Positions 10,010 through 21,600 of a stretch of 64,000 bases of DNA are shown piece after piece. Positions within the stretch are counted from its first letter, which is position 1, and every line of letters begins with the position of its first letter. Under the pieces are notes generated by a model that saw only the letters and a list, made by a program, of their open reading frames with translations, did no database searches and was not told the origin of the DNA. Location of the stretch: the NCBI GenBank assembly GCA_017591395.1, contig WEDG01002025.1:62001-126000 (forward strand), given 5' to 3'. The translations under genes were made by a program, and so were the position numbers. The stretch is from Schistocephalus solidus. Taxonomy: Eukaryota > Platyhelminthes > Cestoda > Diphyllobothriidea > Diphyllobothriidae.

Positions 10010-11040
10010 CTCCGACTTTGATTGACATCCCAGGATCTCCGACTTACACCGGGATTACTGTCTACGCTGATCTACTGCAATGTCGAACGTGGGGAAGGCT
10101 TCAGTACAGTCAACGCTCCGAACAGCTGAGCTACCAGGTCCAACCGGGAGATGTGAGTTTTATCACGCTTGGGCCAAGTTATCCGCCCAGCCTACTGCAG
10201 CAACGTATGGAATCCACCAATTCTGATATAGCAAACTGACTGCTCATGCAGGATTTCCTAAGCAATCAATCTAGACTACCAGGCACAACTAATTAGTAGA
10301 AGATTTTGGCAGATTTGAATTATTCGTTTGGCTTGGTTGTGAAAAGTCGGCGGCCTCAGTGGGATTCGAACCCCCGTGAGTTTAATCACACTTGGGTCAA
10401 GGTACCCGCCCAGCCTACTGCAACGTATGGACTCCACAAATTCTGATACAGCAAGCTGACTGCCCAAGCAGGATTTCCTAAGCAATCAATCAAAAATCCA
10501 CCAGATGACTAACAGGTGCACTTAATTATTAGGGTGTTTTTTGGCAGCATTGAATACTTCCTTTGACCCAGTTATAAAAACTGGGTTGTCTTGGTGTAAT
10601 TCAAACCAAGAGAAAGGCTCCAGTACAACCAAAGGGGATTCGAAGCCCACCGAAGCCGCCGCGTTTTTCACAATTGATTCAGTTGCATTATTCAAATCTG
10701 CACAACTCTACTAATTAATTATCCCTGGTAGTTATTTATTAATTAAGCGCACCTGGTATTCATCTGGGGGATTCTAGATTGATTCCTTAGGAAATCCTGT
10801 TTGGGCAGTCAGCTTGCTGTTTCATAATTGTTGGATTTCAAACGTTGAAGTAGGCTGCGTGGGTGACTTGACTCGAGTGTGATTCAACCTACCGCTCTCG
10901 GTGGGGCCTCGTTGCTCATTGACTAAAGCGTTGGCTGTACTAAAGCCTTGCCCTGGTTGTCGTGTATTTGAATCCGACCGAATTTTTAATAACTGGGTCA
11001 AATGAATTAGTAAACTCTACCAAAAACCCTCTGCTAACAT
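10010..11040. mobile_element. Cluster of tRNA-derived SINE-like copies
   Basis: The block CGCCCAGCCTACTGCA...TTTCCTAAGCAATCAAT appears directly at ~10185-10275 and ~10405-10490, and inverted at ~10770-10850. tRNA-like pieces flank them: GGGATTCGAACCCCC near 10360 (reverse B-box) and GGGGCCTCGTTGCTCATTG near 10902 (A-box-like). The copies match the better preserved one at 32080-32310. None pairs into a functional tRNA. The ~10370-10530 and ~10735-10890 copies form an inverted pair. Confidence 0.7.
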
Positions 11041-11700
11041 AGTGTTCCCCTGTAAAAGCATTTAAACGCCGGCGATCGATCAAGGCTACTTTTGGGAATA
11101 GTTTGAATGAATGAGGTAGCTGTGGGGAAGAGAGGGAGAGAGCCTCGTAACTTTTATCAGATGTTAATAATCACAAGCCTCCGACTTCCTTCTCTCCCTA
11201 TCTAACAAAACTTGTTTCACTCGAAATTAAAGGACGAAGGGTAATTCTAGAACCACACATAACCGTAGCCGAATTGAGGCGAAGTTTTGCATTCCAGTTG
11301 CATGCATAAGTAGAGAAAAAAAGGCTTTTTGGTCATCGGACTCATTTTACTTATCTGAGGTAAAATCGGCAAAAAAATCAAAAAGCAGTAATGCCAGTCC
11401 GGAGGTGACTGTGCAGGACTCAATACGCCGACACCAGATCGATGTATCGCTTGATTAAATTTTCATCGGAGCTCGAGGCTTCAATCGATTTGCGGCTTAC
11501 CTTCCTTCTGGCGTGGGTGATTATCTTCGTGGCTGCGAAGTTAAACTCGTGACTCATTTCATAAGTGAGAGCAGCCACTTGTGCTAATCTGTAACCCTAA
11601 TCTCAGACCTTTGTCTCGAGACGGATCGATGACGAAAATGTAGGCAGCTTTTCGGGGGGTGGGGAGGCCAGGCTGTACTAAGTTCCTGGGGGCAAGTTTT
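11041..11700. other. Unique DNA, no gene seen
   Basis: Mixed-composition sequence with short frames only. No repeat family shared with the rest of the window was noticed. Confidence 0.4.
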
Positions 11701-11704
11701 ACGA

Positions 11705-11815
11705 ATTTGGCCAGGGTTAAGTTAGGCTTCGGGCCTAAAATTGTGGTTAGATGCAAGTTTGCGTTTAGAGTTAAGATTTGACTTTTGGTTTGTGTTGGGT
11801 TTGCGGTTAGGACAC
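11705..11815 (+). repeat. Degenerate TTAGGG-like repeat, second copy
   Basis: GGGTTAAGTTAGG, TTGTGGTTAG, GAGTTAAGATTTG and a terminal GGTTAGGACACGGGA match the word pattern and ending of 9730-9890. Confidence 0.65.
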
Positions 11816-12119
11816 GGGAATATTTTTTCTTACTGGAATATTTCGCAAGGCTTTTACATTCCAACTCTCTTTCGTGGTTTCGTACATTTTAGCAGCTTAC
11901 TATGTCGTCTCATGATTCATCTCATTTTGCAAGGTCATGCGACTGTCGCAAGTCACCAGGACATCAGTCGCTGATTCCCGAGTTAGAAAATATAAAATAA
12001 ATTATCAAATAAATAAATATATATACATAAAATATCAGTACGCAAATACGTACTGTGACTTGGCCCCTGCACGTGTGTGTGTGTTTTGTCCACTAAACGG
12101 GCCACTTTGTAGATGCATT

Positions 12120-12440
12120 GGACCAACATGGGGGCCACATTAGGGCACGGCAGGCGTTATTCGGGTTTCGCTCCCATAAAAAATGATGGGGGCATGGTGA
12201 CACGCCTAGGGACCCTAGCCACACCAGCCACCGGCGCCCTCTCCCATCTCTAGTCTTCTTGACTCTGCCATGACACCGGGCTCAGATGGGGAGGAGGAGA
12301 GAGTGTGGTAGATGCATCGCAAGTCTACTTTCACTTTAAACTAAATCACGTGCAAGTCACTGTCCCTGAACCACCCTTCCGTGAAGCGTACGGTGGACCT
12401 CGTCGAGTTCGACGGTCAAACTATCGTGTGTCGTCGTGTG
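12120..12440 (-). repeat. Dispersed repeat family B, partial copy
   Basis: Shares blocks such as CTTCTTGACTCTGCCATGACA, GTAGATGCATCG..AGTCTAC, CACTTTAAACTAAATCACG and GTGGACCTCGTCGA with the copies at 12440-12950, 26616-27120 (inverted), 48185-48655 and 63170-63450. It ends at a short (TG)n run near 12434-12452. The family is unclassified. No reverse transcriptase or A/B box was recognised. Confidence 0.8.
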
Positions 12441-12950
12441 TGTGTGTGTGTGTATCTTGGGGAGAGATTGAGATCGACAGCTCAGCGCATTTTCCTCACT
12501 ATAAACAATCTGATGCGCTTGAAACTATCACGGTGTGCTAAAAGCCGTGGCTTGGAAGGTTGCCAACTGACGGGATAACTCTGAACGCGTAGTCAGCCAA
12601 ATGTGTGTTTTGTGTGGAGTGGCTGACTGGTGAACTGAGAGTCAGGTTGCAATTGCTCCTTCTTAATGTGGCCTTTATTATACCTCCACTCCGTAGGATC
12701 CGAGCCAGGTGTGGTGGTACGCCCAGGGGCGGCTCCGGTTGCGCCAGCTACCTGCACCCTCTCCGGTTTTCTTGACTCTGTCATGACACCAGGCTCAGGT
12801 GGGGGAGGAGAGCGTGCGGTAGATGCAGCGAAAGTCTACTGTCACTTTAAACTAAATCACGCGCAAGGTACCGCTCCTGCACCACTCTTCTGTGGAGCAT
12901 ACAATGGATATCGTCGAAATCGGCGGTCGAACTATCGTTTACGCGCGTTT
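12440..12950 (-). repeat. Dispersed repeat family B, near-complete copy
   Basis: Contains both halves of the family: the part with CAGCTCAGCGCATTTTCC, GCTAAAAGCCGTGGCTTGGA and TGTGTTTTGTGTGGAGTGG, then the part with CTTGACTCTGTCATGACACC through GGCGGTCGAACTATCG. It directly follows the partial copy upstream, in the same orientation. Confidence 0.8.
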
Positions 12951-13289
12951 ACGGTATACAGTGTTTGGCAGAATACGCATATAAATGCACGTACGGCAAG
13001 TTTGACGGCATGACAATATACAGCGCTGATTGATGCCTTGAAAAGTATTTACAGCCACTTAAACTGATCGCGAACCCTATTTTTAGCCACCGTCGCGTGG
13101 AGTAGAAACGCGGTTCACTTACGCGATGAAATTGAGCAATTTGCCCTGTTGGATAATGTGAGGACAGAGGTTTATGATTGAACTGCAAGGCTTTTGAGTG
13201 AAAAAAATCGCGCGGATGGGACAGAAAAAACTGCCCCACATTAACCAGCCTCCTAGATAGAGTCGTGCTGGCTTTTTGCTGTTAATTTA

Positions 13290-13680
13290 ATAGGCTGGCT
13301 TTTGGATTGGTGTCGCCATTTTTTTCCATCATTCACATGTGGATTTTCTTATACGTACATGGGCTGACCCAATTTTCTCATTTGAAACTGCTACTTACAA
13401 CTCTTTACTTATCTTAACTACGATAAGAAAGTCGTTTGCCAACAACGCCTGCGACATTTGAAGAAAATTTGGTGCAATTATGCGATGCATTCACGGACGA
13501 CCGTTAATGATGCCGAAAGTTGCAGCTTTCGCGTACGATATATATCTTCTATTTACTTCCGGTGCTATCCCTTTTGCGTACCAATTTTATCCACATTGAA
13601 TGCAGGCCATTTGCCAAAAAAATTGAAATGATACTTTAAAACGATCTCCCTCCCTTGAAAATAACTATATACTTATATAG
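13290..13680 (-). repeat. Dispersed repeat family C, copy 1 (frame broken)
   Basis: Matches 42710-43050 over most of its length, including GCGTACCAATTTTAT, CTTCCGGTGCT and ACGGACGACCGTT, and more weakly 51400-51610. Copies 2 and 3 keep a common reading frame; this copy has stops in it. Class unknown. Confidence 0.75.
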
Positions 13681-13984
13681 TAAACTGGTTAATGCCTTTT
13701 CGAGGACTGAATAAATTCATTCATAGTTCTTTTAAACCACCATATAGCACAGCAAGTCTTCATAATTTTTTTTACATAGAGGATGAAAATATTGTTCATT
13801 TAAAAAAATCGTTTGTCAATAGTTGCATATTATAAAAAATTACCTGGATTTTCCATTTTTCTTTAAATTTCCGGGCGCTTTATATTGATTTTTTCCTGAA
13901 AGTAGTCTGCACAACCCTGTAGGTCTTTATGAAGTGTTCCATTGGAGCTCTTAGCAATAATTTCAGAAAGTATCGGGAGGGGTA

Positions 13985-14760
13985 AATTCTCAAAAATGTG
14001 TCTTTTAGGGTCAGACCCAAGATTTCAATGAAAATTTGAGTCAAAAAGCACCAATTACTGCGGAATAACCATGTAATGGCCGTTCTACAAACAAGTAGTA
14101 CTACAAGTAATATAATTTTCATATGAAAATTGTTAGACCGCACTCCTGACATAGTTACTAGCTTAAAGTCCAGATGTGCGTTTTACCGACGTTTCTGCTA
14201 CTGCTGCGTGAGAGTTTCGCCTCTTCAGTGGTTCAATCGCAGCAAGCTAAGTTGATAGGAGAGGCCCTGGAAGCTACGACCTTCTGGCCCGGTTCCGTAG
14301 AAGGAGATAAGAAGTAGGAGGCCACTTGGGCGGATAGTTTATTCTGTACAGAAGTATCGCAGAAGGGGTTGGAGGAAGTTGGCTGCCAGACGAGGGCACG
14401 TCCAGCCGCCGCGTCTGCGACCTCCCAAAGTCTGTGTGAGACCGTGGGGTCGTCATAGGGCATCCAGTGGGGTTAGGTGTGAGTCAGCCTTGAAGATGAT
14501 TGGCCGGTTTGGACAGCCTGGATTGTCAGTGGCCAGAGAGCCACTGGTGCGCACATGCATGTAGACGTGAGAGGTTCGGCGTTCAGCGTGGGCACAGCGT
14601 TGGGTCACTACAGATCTTCCAGCGTCCTTTATGCAGTTTATAGTACGTAAACTCCACAGAATAATCTAGGCAATAATGTCAGAGATAATTAAGTTGAGGC
14701 GATGGAGTTTATTGTCCGGGATATTACTTTTTTAGGGTCGGACGCGAAATTTCAATGTGA
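13985..14760 (+). repeat. Diverged long form of the ~354 bp satellite unit
   Basis: 13985-14235 aligns with the unit (GGGTCAGACCCAAGATTTCAATG, CAAGTAGTACTACAAGTA, then CGACGTTTCTGCTACTGCTG and CTCTTCAGTGG). 14619-14760 aligns with the remainder (CCAGCGTCCTTTATGCAG, ACTCCACAGAATAATC, TTTTTAGGGTCGGAC). About 385 bp at 14235-14618 are absent from the tandem copies, so this is either an insertion or an ancestral longer form. Confidence 0.72.
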
Positions 14761-15019
14761 ACTGTCAATGCGATGGCGAAGTGCAACTAACATTTACTGG
14801 CGCAGACGTCGGGCAATCGTTGAATCCGTTTTATACGTGCTTAATTAATTAATTGATGTTCGTACAACACGCATAGTCTGTGGACGAGCTGAGATGCAGC
14901 CTCAAAAAATTACGTAATAAAAATTATAATTTTCCAAAGAATTTGATCTCTCTAATATATAACATATACATAATGCATTCGTTGATGAACACTTACCTTT
15001 CGCTAATGTAACACACTCG

Positions 15020-15160
15020 CTCCGCTCTGCCTTGAGGCTCACTCTCGAGCTTCGTCAGCAGACGCATAGGGAGTAGTAGCAGACTGGCTGATGACGGCTT
15101 CTAAGCCAGAAATGGCCATTGCAGTCTCCTTTGTCATAAGCAAAGACAAAGGAGTACAGG
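15020..15160 (+). mobile_element. SINE-like family A, partial copy
   Basis: Carries the family core: GACTGGCTGATGACGGCTTC, TAAGCCAGAAATGGCCATT, CAGTCTCCTTTGTC. The tRNA-like head is missing. Immediately downstream, AAGCAAAGACAAAGGAG is an inverted echo of the tail. Confidence 0.7.
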
Positions 15161-16740
15161 ATTGCCGTTTCAGGGGTTATTAGCAGTCGTGATCCAGCTT
15201 TATCTAGCATCGGGTTTACGAACCTGAGGCAAGAAGCCGGGTTCTCTGTTGCGACGCTCTACCGATTGAAGCACGGGTTCTGCCGGTTGTGATCCGGAAT
15301 TTTAGCTGTAGCACGTGGATTGCGGGATTTTTGGACCAAACTTATCGTTCGTTGAGATGTGTTTGTGGATAGCGTCATTGAACAAGGTATGTCCCCTCTT
15401 CTGTATAGCAAGACATAAGGAAGTTACAACGAAAATTACAAAATAAATTTAGCTCTCATCCCAATGAATTTACAATAGGCGGCGTAACCCATGAAACATC
15501 GGCCTAAAGTCTGCAATATGATCTTGGTTAAGAATCTTACCTAGGTGATTTGTAAAACTGATTATTACGGAGTAAGTTATTTCAGTCTGGCTAGGCTGTC
15601 AGTTTGTGAATCCGCGTCATTCCGCAGGTTTACAGAAAACAGACGCGTTCAATATTTTTTCTAATTAAGCATGCATTTTTCCATTGGAGGTTGAGTTCTT
15701 TATAAATCGTAAAAATACTTTCTAGAAAGTATGCTTAAAAATACAAGTTTCCGCTCAATTTGTGGGAAATCACTTTTTGGAAATTCTGCTTGAAAAAGTG
15801 TACCTTACAAGTAAAAAATTTTTTTGAAAATTCCTGAATATTTTTTATAATTTCTTTGGCATCCAAGTATCATTGCACTTACATTTAGGATTCTCAATCT
15901 ACAAACTGGGCACTTTCCATTTAAGTAAAATTATACATGAGTATAAATTATCTGTGCGACGGGGTGATGAATTATCGCAAGTTGCTGTGCACACCTATGA
16001 AACGGACTATGAGTTTGACCTCCCAGCCACCATTTAATCGCCAACGCCGAAAACAAGACAAGTTGAGAATTATTTGAAACCTGTACGTTTGATGAGAACT
16101 CAGCTGATCGATGTATCGATTTGGTGCCGGCGTACAAAGTCCTGCCCAGTCACCTCCAGAATTGCGTCTGTGATGATTGATTGGTTTGTAGCCCCTATGT
16201 GTCACCTTTTTATTGCTGTTACTATCTCTAACGACGAATCCCTGCAGGAATTTGAAGGGTCTGAATAATAAACAACATGTTCCAGTGATAGACTAGAATT
16301 CTCTTTGCTCATGAGAAACGTATAAATACGACGTTATTTGGGTAGACTCCTCGTGGTCTTAAAAATTGCATAATTGTAAACTTGTTTAAAACCGGAAGAT
16401 ACACCCTCCCCCAGTGTAAAAATTGCAAAAGACGTTCTTCACAGGGAAAAGAACAGAAAAGGAAAATTAGTGTAGGCCATCTGTAATATATTTTAAGATT
16501 CAAAAGTCATATTAAGTAAGTCGACATTTTTGAGAGTATGATTTTTGGTAGGTGTCCAGAAAGACGAGTACTTTTGGATGCATACTTCATGGTAACACTG
16601 TTGGTAAGGATACGTTAGGTTAGCCCTCCTGGAAGTGGAGGCAGACGAGGTGATGGTGTCTTTTGCAAGGATCCTGAAACCTTTCGGGATCTGTGTGGCT
16701 CATAGGCTTGCATAAACAATCAGACAGCACATCATGAGGC
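15161..16740. other. Unique, AT-rich DNA, no gene seen
   Basis: Short frames at 15931-16205 (-) and 16309-16503 (-) have no recognisable domain. Composition is AT-rich with homopolymer runs near 15640-15880. Confidence 0.4.
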
Positions 16741-16749
16741 CCAAAGAAC

Positions 16750-17125
16750 CGCTACCAATGACAGAACAATCAGCAGTGGTCTACAGCATACCATGGCACA
16801 ACTGTGATGCGAGTTATGTTGATGAAACTGGCAAACGCCTTGGCACAAGCTTGCATGAACACTAGCTTTCAATTAACCGCAAGGATAAGGTGTCTATGGC
16901 CTATGGCCACATACAACAGAAGAACCAAAGTTTCGCCTTTAATAAATTGAAGACAATCGGCCGAGCCAATGATAAGATGGCCAGACTGCTGCTCGAAAGT
17001 TGGTCCACCACAGGCACATTTAACAGACCCATATACTTGCATTCCACCTACCAGGTGATACGCACAAGGCTCGAGTCAGTTCGGGCAGGGGCAATGGGAC
17101 AGTCGAGCAAAATCACGCATGACTG
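16750..17125 (+). mobile_element. Penelope-like element fragment, GIY-YIG domain
   Basis: The plus strand encodes VVYSIPWHNCDASYVDETGK, then RLGTSLHEH, a stop, LSINRKDKVSMAYGHIQQ and FAFNKLKTIGRANDKMARLL, ending in LESWSTTGTFNRPIYLHSTY. This is the GIY-YIG nuclease (Y..I plus SYVDETGK and R..EH) and C-terminal tail of a PLE, closest in this window to 43270-43890. One in-frame stop near 16861 and loss of everything upstream mark it as a truncated relic. Confidence 0.82.
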
Positions 17126-17194
17126 AAAACTGACGTCAGAGAAAAAGAAGAGAGTAGCCGGCCGGAGTAACCGGCCCCACAACAGATGTAATGA

Positions 17195-17475
17195 TCCTTC
17201 CGCTTGAGAGTTAGCCCCAAGGCACAACGGGATGAGTGAGTCCTGCATCCGATCGGTGAGCACCCCACTACCATTGTTAATATTCCTGATCGAAACTGGC
17301 AAGATAACGAGCTCGTGGCGCAGTGGGTAGAGCGTTGAACTTCTGCCCAACAAGGTCGCGAGTTCAAGGCTCTGGGCGCCGCAGCGCCTGGGGTTGAGTA
17401 TGGCTGGCTGATGACGGCTAATAAGCCAAAAATTTCCATTCCAGTCTCCCTTGTCTTTGTCGGTCATGTTTTTTT
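17195..17475 (+). mobile_element. SINE-like family A copy with A- and B-box-like motifs
   Basis: Contains TGGCGCAGTGGGTAGAGCG at 17316-17334, a good RNA polymerase III A-box, and AGTTCAAGGCT near 17354, a weaker B-box. Then come the core GGCTGGCTGATGACGGC and TTCCATTCCAGTCTCCCTTG. A (AT)n run at 17478-17504 follows almost immediately. No tRNA cloverleaf forms. Confidence 0.75.
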
Positions 17476-17477
17476 GC

Positions 17478-17504
17478 ATATATATATATATATATATATA
17501 TATA
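17478..17504. repeat. (AT)n microsatellite
   Basis: AT run directly after the SINE-like tail. Confidence 0.95.
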
Positions 17505-18485
17505 AAGGGGCTTGCATCACCTACCGTTACCACACTTTTTAATGGAGATTGGATTTCAGCCTTTCAGTTGATGCCTCATGAGATATATCACCCACTGTGT
17601 AGACATGCGACCGAAAGTAAAATTCCCCTCCCTCTCCGCATACTAACTCGAGAACGCAGAAATGGGAAACTTTACGAAATACATTTAGGAAAACATTACT
17701 TATTGGCTGGTTTGTTGCTTCCGGAATTCCAGGTGTCGCTTGCATCGATCATGGTCCCTGCTTGAAAGTCAGCTAGCTTTTCTATTCGACAAGATCATGC
17801 CATTCTCATGGCTAAGACGCAACAGCTACGCGACAGGGCGTTACCGGCTTTCAAGTGAACACCACCCCGTTTCCACTTGCGTAGCTATTGTGCATTTTGT
17901 GCACTTACTGCCTCACCAAGATAGAAGCCTTTTCGAAAAAGAGGACATACTCAGCCCTTTTTTCGAGCCGAACCTTTTGAATGCCAAAAGTACACGCACT
18001 TACCTGTTTTTTTTACGAGGGCTTTTTACGGTGAGCAGCACGGTGAATGAGGAGCATTCTAGTAGCTGCCCAGTCCCCCAGGGACGTCAAACAGTGCCTG
18101 CTTCCGCCTTCGAGCGATTGCTGGCTCTGGCATATTCACGGAGAGGCCGCCTGGCCACCGACGGACGCTCAGGCCGGTGACGTCACCGAGCTCTTTCGGT
18201 CTGCATTTACGAGAAGAGTGGAATGTGTTGCAGCCCTCCCCCCCCCCAAATTTAGTATGCACTTTAATAATCCACCAAATTTTGATGAGGTTATTGCGGC
18301 AGCTAGGACAGCTATGGTATCTTTAACGTCCCAATCATTATCCAGCTTAGCGGGTGAAGATGCAAGAGAGCCGAGTGAGGGTTGTATTGTGCACGCATCA
18401 CGAGTTGCTGTTCCAGGCAGCAGTGACCGCTGCCAGGGTCATGGCGTATGCTGATGGTATAACTTTATGCCTGAGAGAATGCGAG
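17505..18485. other. Unassigned DNA with two unrecognised frames
   Basis: Frames at 17740-18180 (146 codons, +) and 18047-18454 (135 codons, +) overlap in different phases and show no domain I recognise. Neither has clear splice or promoter context, and they may be chance. Confidence 0.3.
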
Positions 18486-18489
18486 ACTC

Positions 18490-18690
18490 TGGTTCAGCTG
18501 AAAGTTCGACCGTCGATTACGCCGAGGTCCATCGCATACTCCACAGAAGGGTGGTGCAGGGACGGTGACTGGCGCATGAGTTAGTTTTAAGTTTTAGTAG
18601 ACTTGTGATGCATCTACCGCACTCTCTTTTTCTCTCTCGCTCTGCCCTCACCCACCCGTGCCCAGTGCCATTGCAGAGCGTAACACCATG
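18490..18690 (+). repeat. Dispersed repeat family B, partial copy
   Basis: AAGTTCGACCGTCGATTACG, then GTGGTGCAGGGACGGTGA and GTTAGTTTTAAG...GTAGACTTG match the first ~200 bp of the copy at 26616. Confidence 0.75.
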
Positions 18691-21600
18691 CTCCTTGGTC
18701 CACAACAAACCGGAAGGATAGACGCGGTGGCGAGGATCCCAAATAACACACAGCCTGAGCCTCCGTGCCATGCTCGGAACTATGTCGCGACTACCTTTGC
18801 TTAGTGGTGTGCGTTTTATTATGACCCTCAACAACCGATTGAGTTGTAGGTGCATTGAATGACTTATATGGCCCCCTTACCAGGACATGAGAACAGGAAC
18901 CACCAGCCATATGGGTGCCTTACGCCAAATTCCAGTGAAGACAGGGTTTCATTTCTGGTTAGGGTGATTAGGGTTGACGGACGCGAATATTTAACCTTTC
19001 ACCACAGGACCACCATTGGGTGGCGCAGTCCTGCTTCCATGTCCTGTTTAGGAGGCCGTATAAGCAAGCCTCTGCACATGACAAGACCGAATCCCGGTCT
19101 GCTTGTATCGGGCTATGCTGAGTTCCCGCTGGTTTCCAACTACTACCGCACATGCGTATGTCTGATACACCTCAGAAGTAGGCCAATTTGCTAATTTCAA
19201 ACCCCCTTGGTTGACGGGCTCGGACAGTCGACCGGTCCGTGGGAGAGAGAAGGAGAGAAGAGAGCGAGAGAGAGAGAGAGAGAGAGTAAGGTTGATACGA
19301 GAAATCCAACCTCATAGGAAGACAGTATGTTCTTTAAGAGAATCAATCCGACGCGGCATAACTCATGTCCATTGGTTCTTCCTTTTATGTGCTTTTTGTG
19401 GAATTATGACGCATATGAACTCCAAGTCGTCCCTACAGATGCGTGGTACATGTATTGGGACATGATCGTGTTTATGGTACGCGTAGATGGTTCGAGTAAC
19501 CTTGTCAGCCACTGAGCCCAAGCCTACCACTGTCCGTCTTGACACTGTGTTACCATGAGAGACAGGTGAATGCGCGAGGAACGAGTGCACAATTCTGTTT
19601 CACCTTAAACAGCTTCTCGTGTCAGTCACAGTCCTGTACCCGCTGCGTGGGGGGGAGGGGCTCCCACGGATATCACCATTCGTTCGTTGACTTGCGGTAG
19701 CCGTGTAGCGTGGACGCAGGCGTGTCCGATCTAAAGTCGATCGATTGGTTGTCGATCCGCACTTCAAGTATCAGGAGATGTTGCTGCGTGGTGGAAGCCT
19801 GAGTGACCTTGATTTGACCTTGACCTTGCGTGACCTTGACTTCCGAATAAAATAAGGCGTGACCGGTGCAGTGCTGGTTGCCAGACGTAGCTTCCATGCT
19901 TTCACGGCTAAGCTACAGAAGATGTAGTGCACACAGAACTGCGCTGCCCCCTGAAACGTTATCAACTTGTGAAAGACAATTTGGTGATCAATCGTCTGCT
20001 TTCGATAAGTTATCTTCTGGCGTGCAACGTTATATTGCTATTGGAACAATCAGAAGACATGGGCCAGTAGAAACAAAATCATGCTTTGCTAAGGTGGAGG
20101 GAGGGGGTGAGCAAAACAAAAGGGCAATCAATTTCTTCTGATCAGCTTCAGGGGACTTTAACCAACAGGAAAGGTAATTATACGCGGTGGGTTGGCTTTG
20201 GACCATGACAACTACTGGGCCTGCATGAAGTTCTTCTGCGCGCACCAGACCGATTGACATAACCTGAGTGCAGCCGCCTCCATCGTAGACGAAAAACGCT
20301 GTCCAAGTGATTTTGGATAGCTTGAGGGGAGTCTCTCTCTTAAATCTATGCGGTGGCCTGCGTTTACCATACGCGTAAGTACAGAGCTTTTGGCATTCAT
20401 TTGTCACTTTTCTTACCATGCTGGAAGGTGTTTTATTAGCCTCTTGGACATAGCCAAATCATGCGACCACTATACTCTGCGCCATAGGAACAGGTAAAGC
20501 CTTATCCTCTCCGTACAGGTGAATGGGAAAAGTTGAAATCGGTACGTGGGCATCAGCAGCTGCAAGGGGGCTTGATGCAGCTTGACTTGGGCGCCTTCTT
20601 AGAAGTTGACTCGGTGTGTTCCCTTGAAACGGGACCCTGTGATGAAAAGCCGTTTCTTGCCTGCTGTTGGCAGAGGGAACTTTGCCAATATTTCGGCCAT
20701 GTTCTTAGCAATTAATCAATCAAGATACCAAATCTATCGAAAAATGCTTTCTTCAATCTTAAGCTCTCCTTTTAATGCTATCGAACGAGGAGATACTTTT
20801 AGCCCGTTATATAAAACTGCAAAGTAAAGTACGCTTCAAGTTTAGCGGTACGAAACTCTCAAAATCTGTATGTTGCTCGGACCACGTCTTCTTACGATGG
20901 ACACTACGTCGAGTACTGTCGTCAGACTGAATTTGCAATACTATTTTTTTGTCAACACGCTTCCAGACGAAAAAAAAGTTCTTGGACCAGCCTACCAACA
21001 CTATTGGTAGGGAACATGTTTCCATGTCAGTTCCACGTGAAGGAGCATCTTCCAAGCGTGCCTGGCAAAATGTCTTTTGGAAGGATGCGGCTGAAGTTCT
21101 TCACATTTTTCCATTGATTTATGCTGTGTATATAAGTTCGATTGTTCTTTTTGGACGTATTGCACTTTTGTAACGCTGAGATGATTAGTCTTGTAGCATA
21201 CCGTCCTCTGGTTTGTAAATACTGCTCAAAAATCTGCACTGTGTTTTCCCTACCTTACTGCACTATTTCATTAACACTAAAAGTCTTCTCGAAAGGGGGA
21301 TGGCGGAACTTGCCCCAAACAAATAACGCGACATATAGTTTTGAAATTTCAATTAAGGGTAGGAACAGAAGTTATTTTTTCACACAAACAGACGACATTA
21401 GTGCGCTTTTTAAAAAAAATGGCGGTAAGGCTACTTAAAATGATTCGTTTTTCGAGCAAATCTAAGTGAGATCGTACCGAAAATTACTGCCCAGAATCTT
21501 CACAGTTTCTCATGCATTCTACAGACATGGACAATGTTTATCTGTGAGCTGTTGGCGCATGAACCACTGCGAGTCTGTAAAAAGTCGATATCGAATAAGT

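Noticed and set aside
18047..18454. 135-codon frame as a host gene
   Set aside because: No recognised domain, overlaps another frame in a different phase, and its end enters a region adjoining family B.
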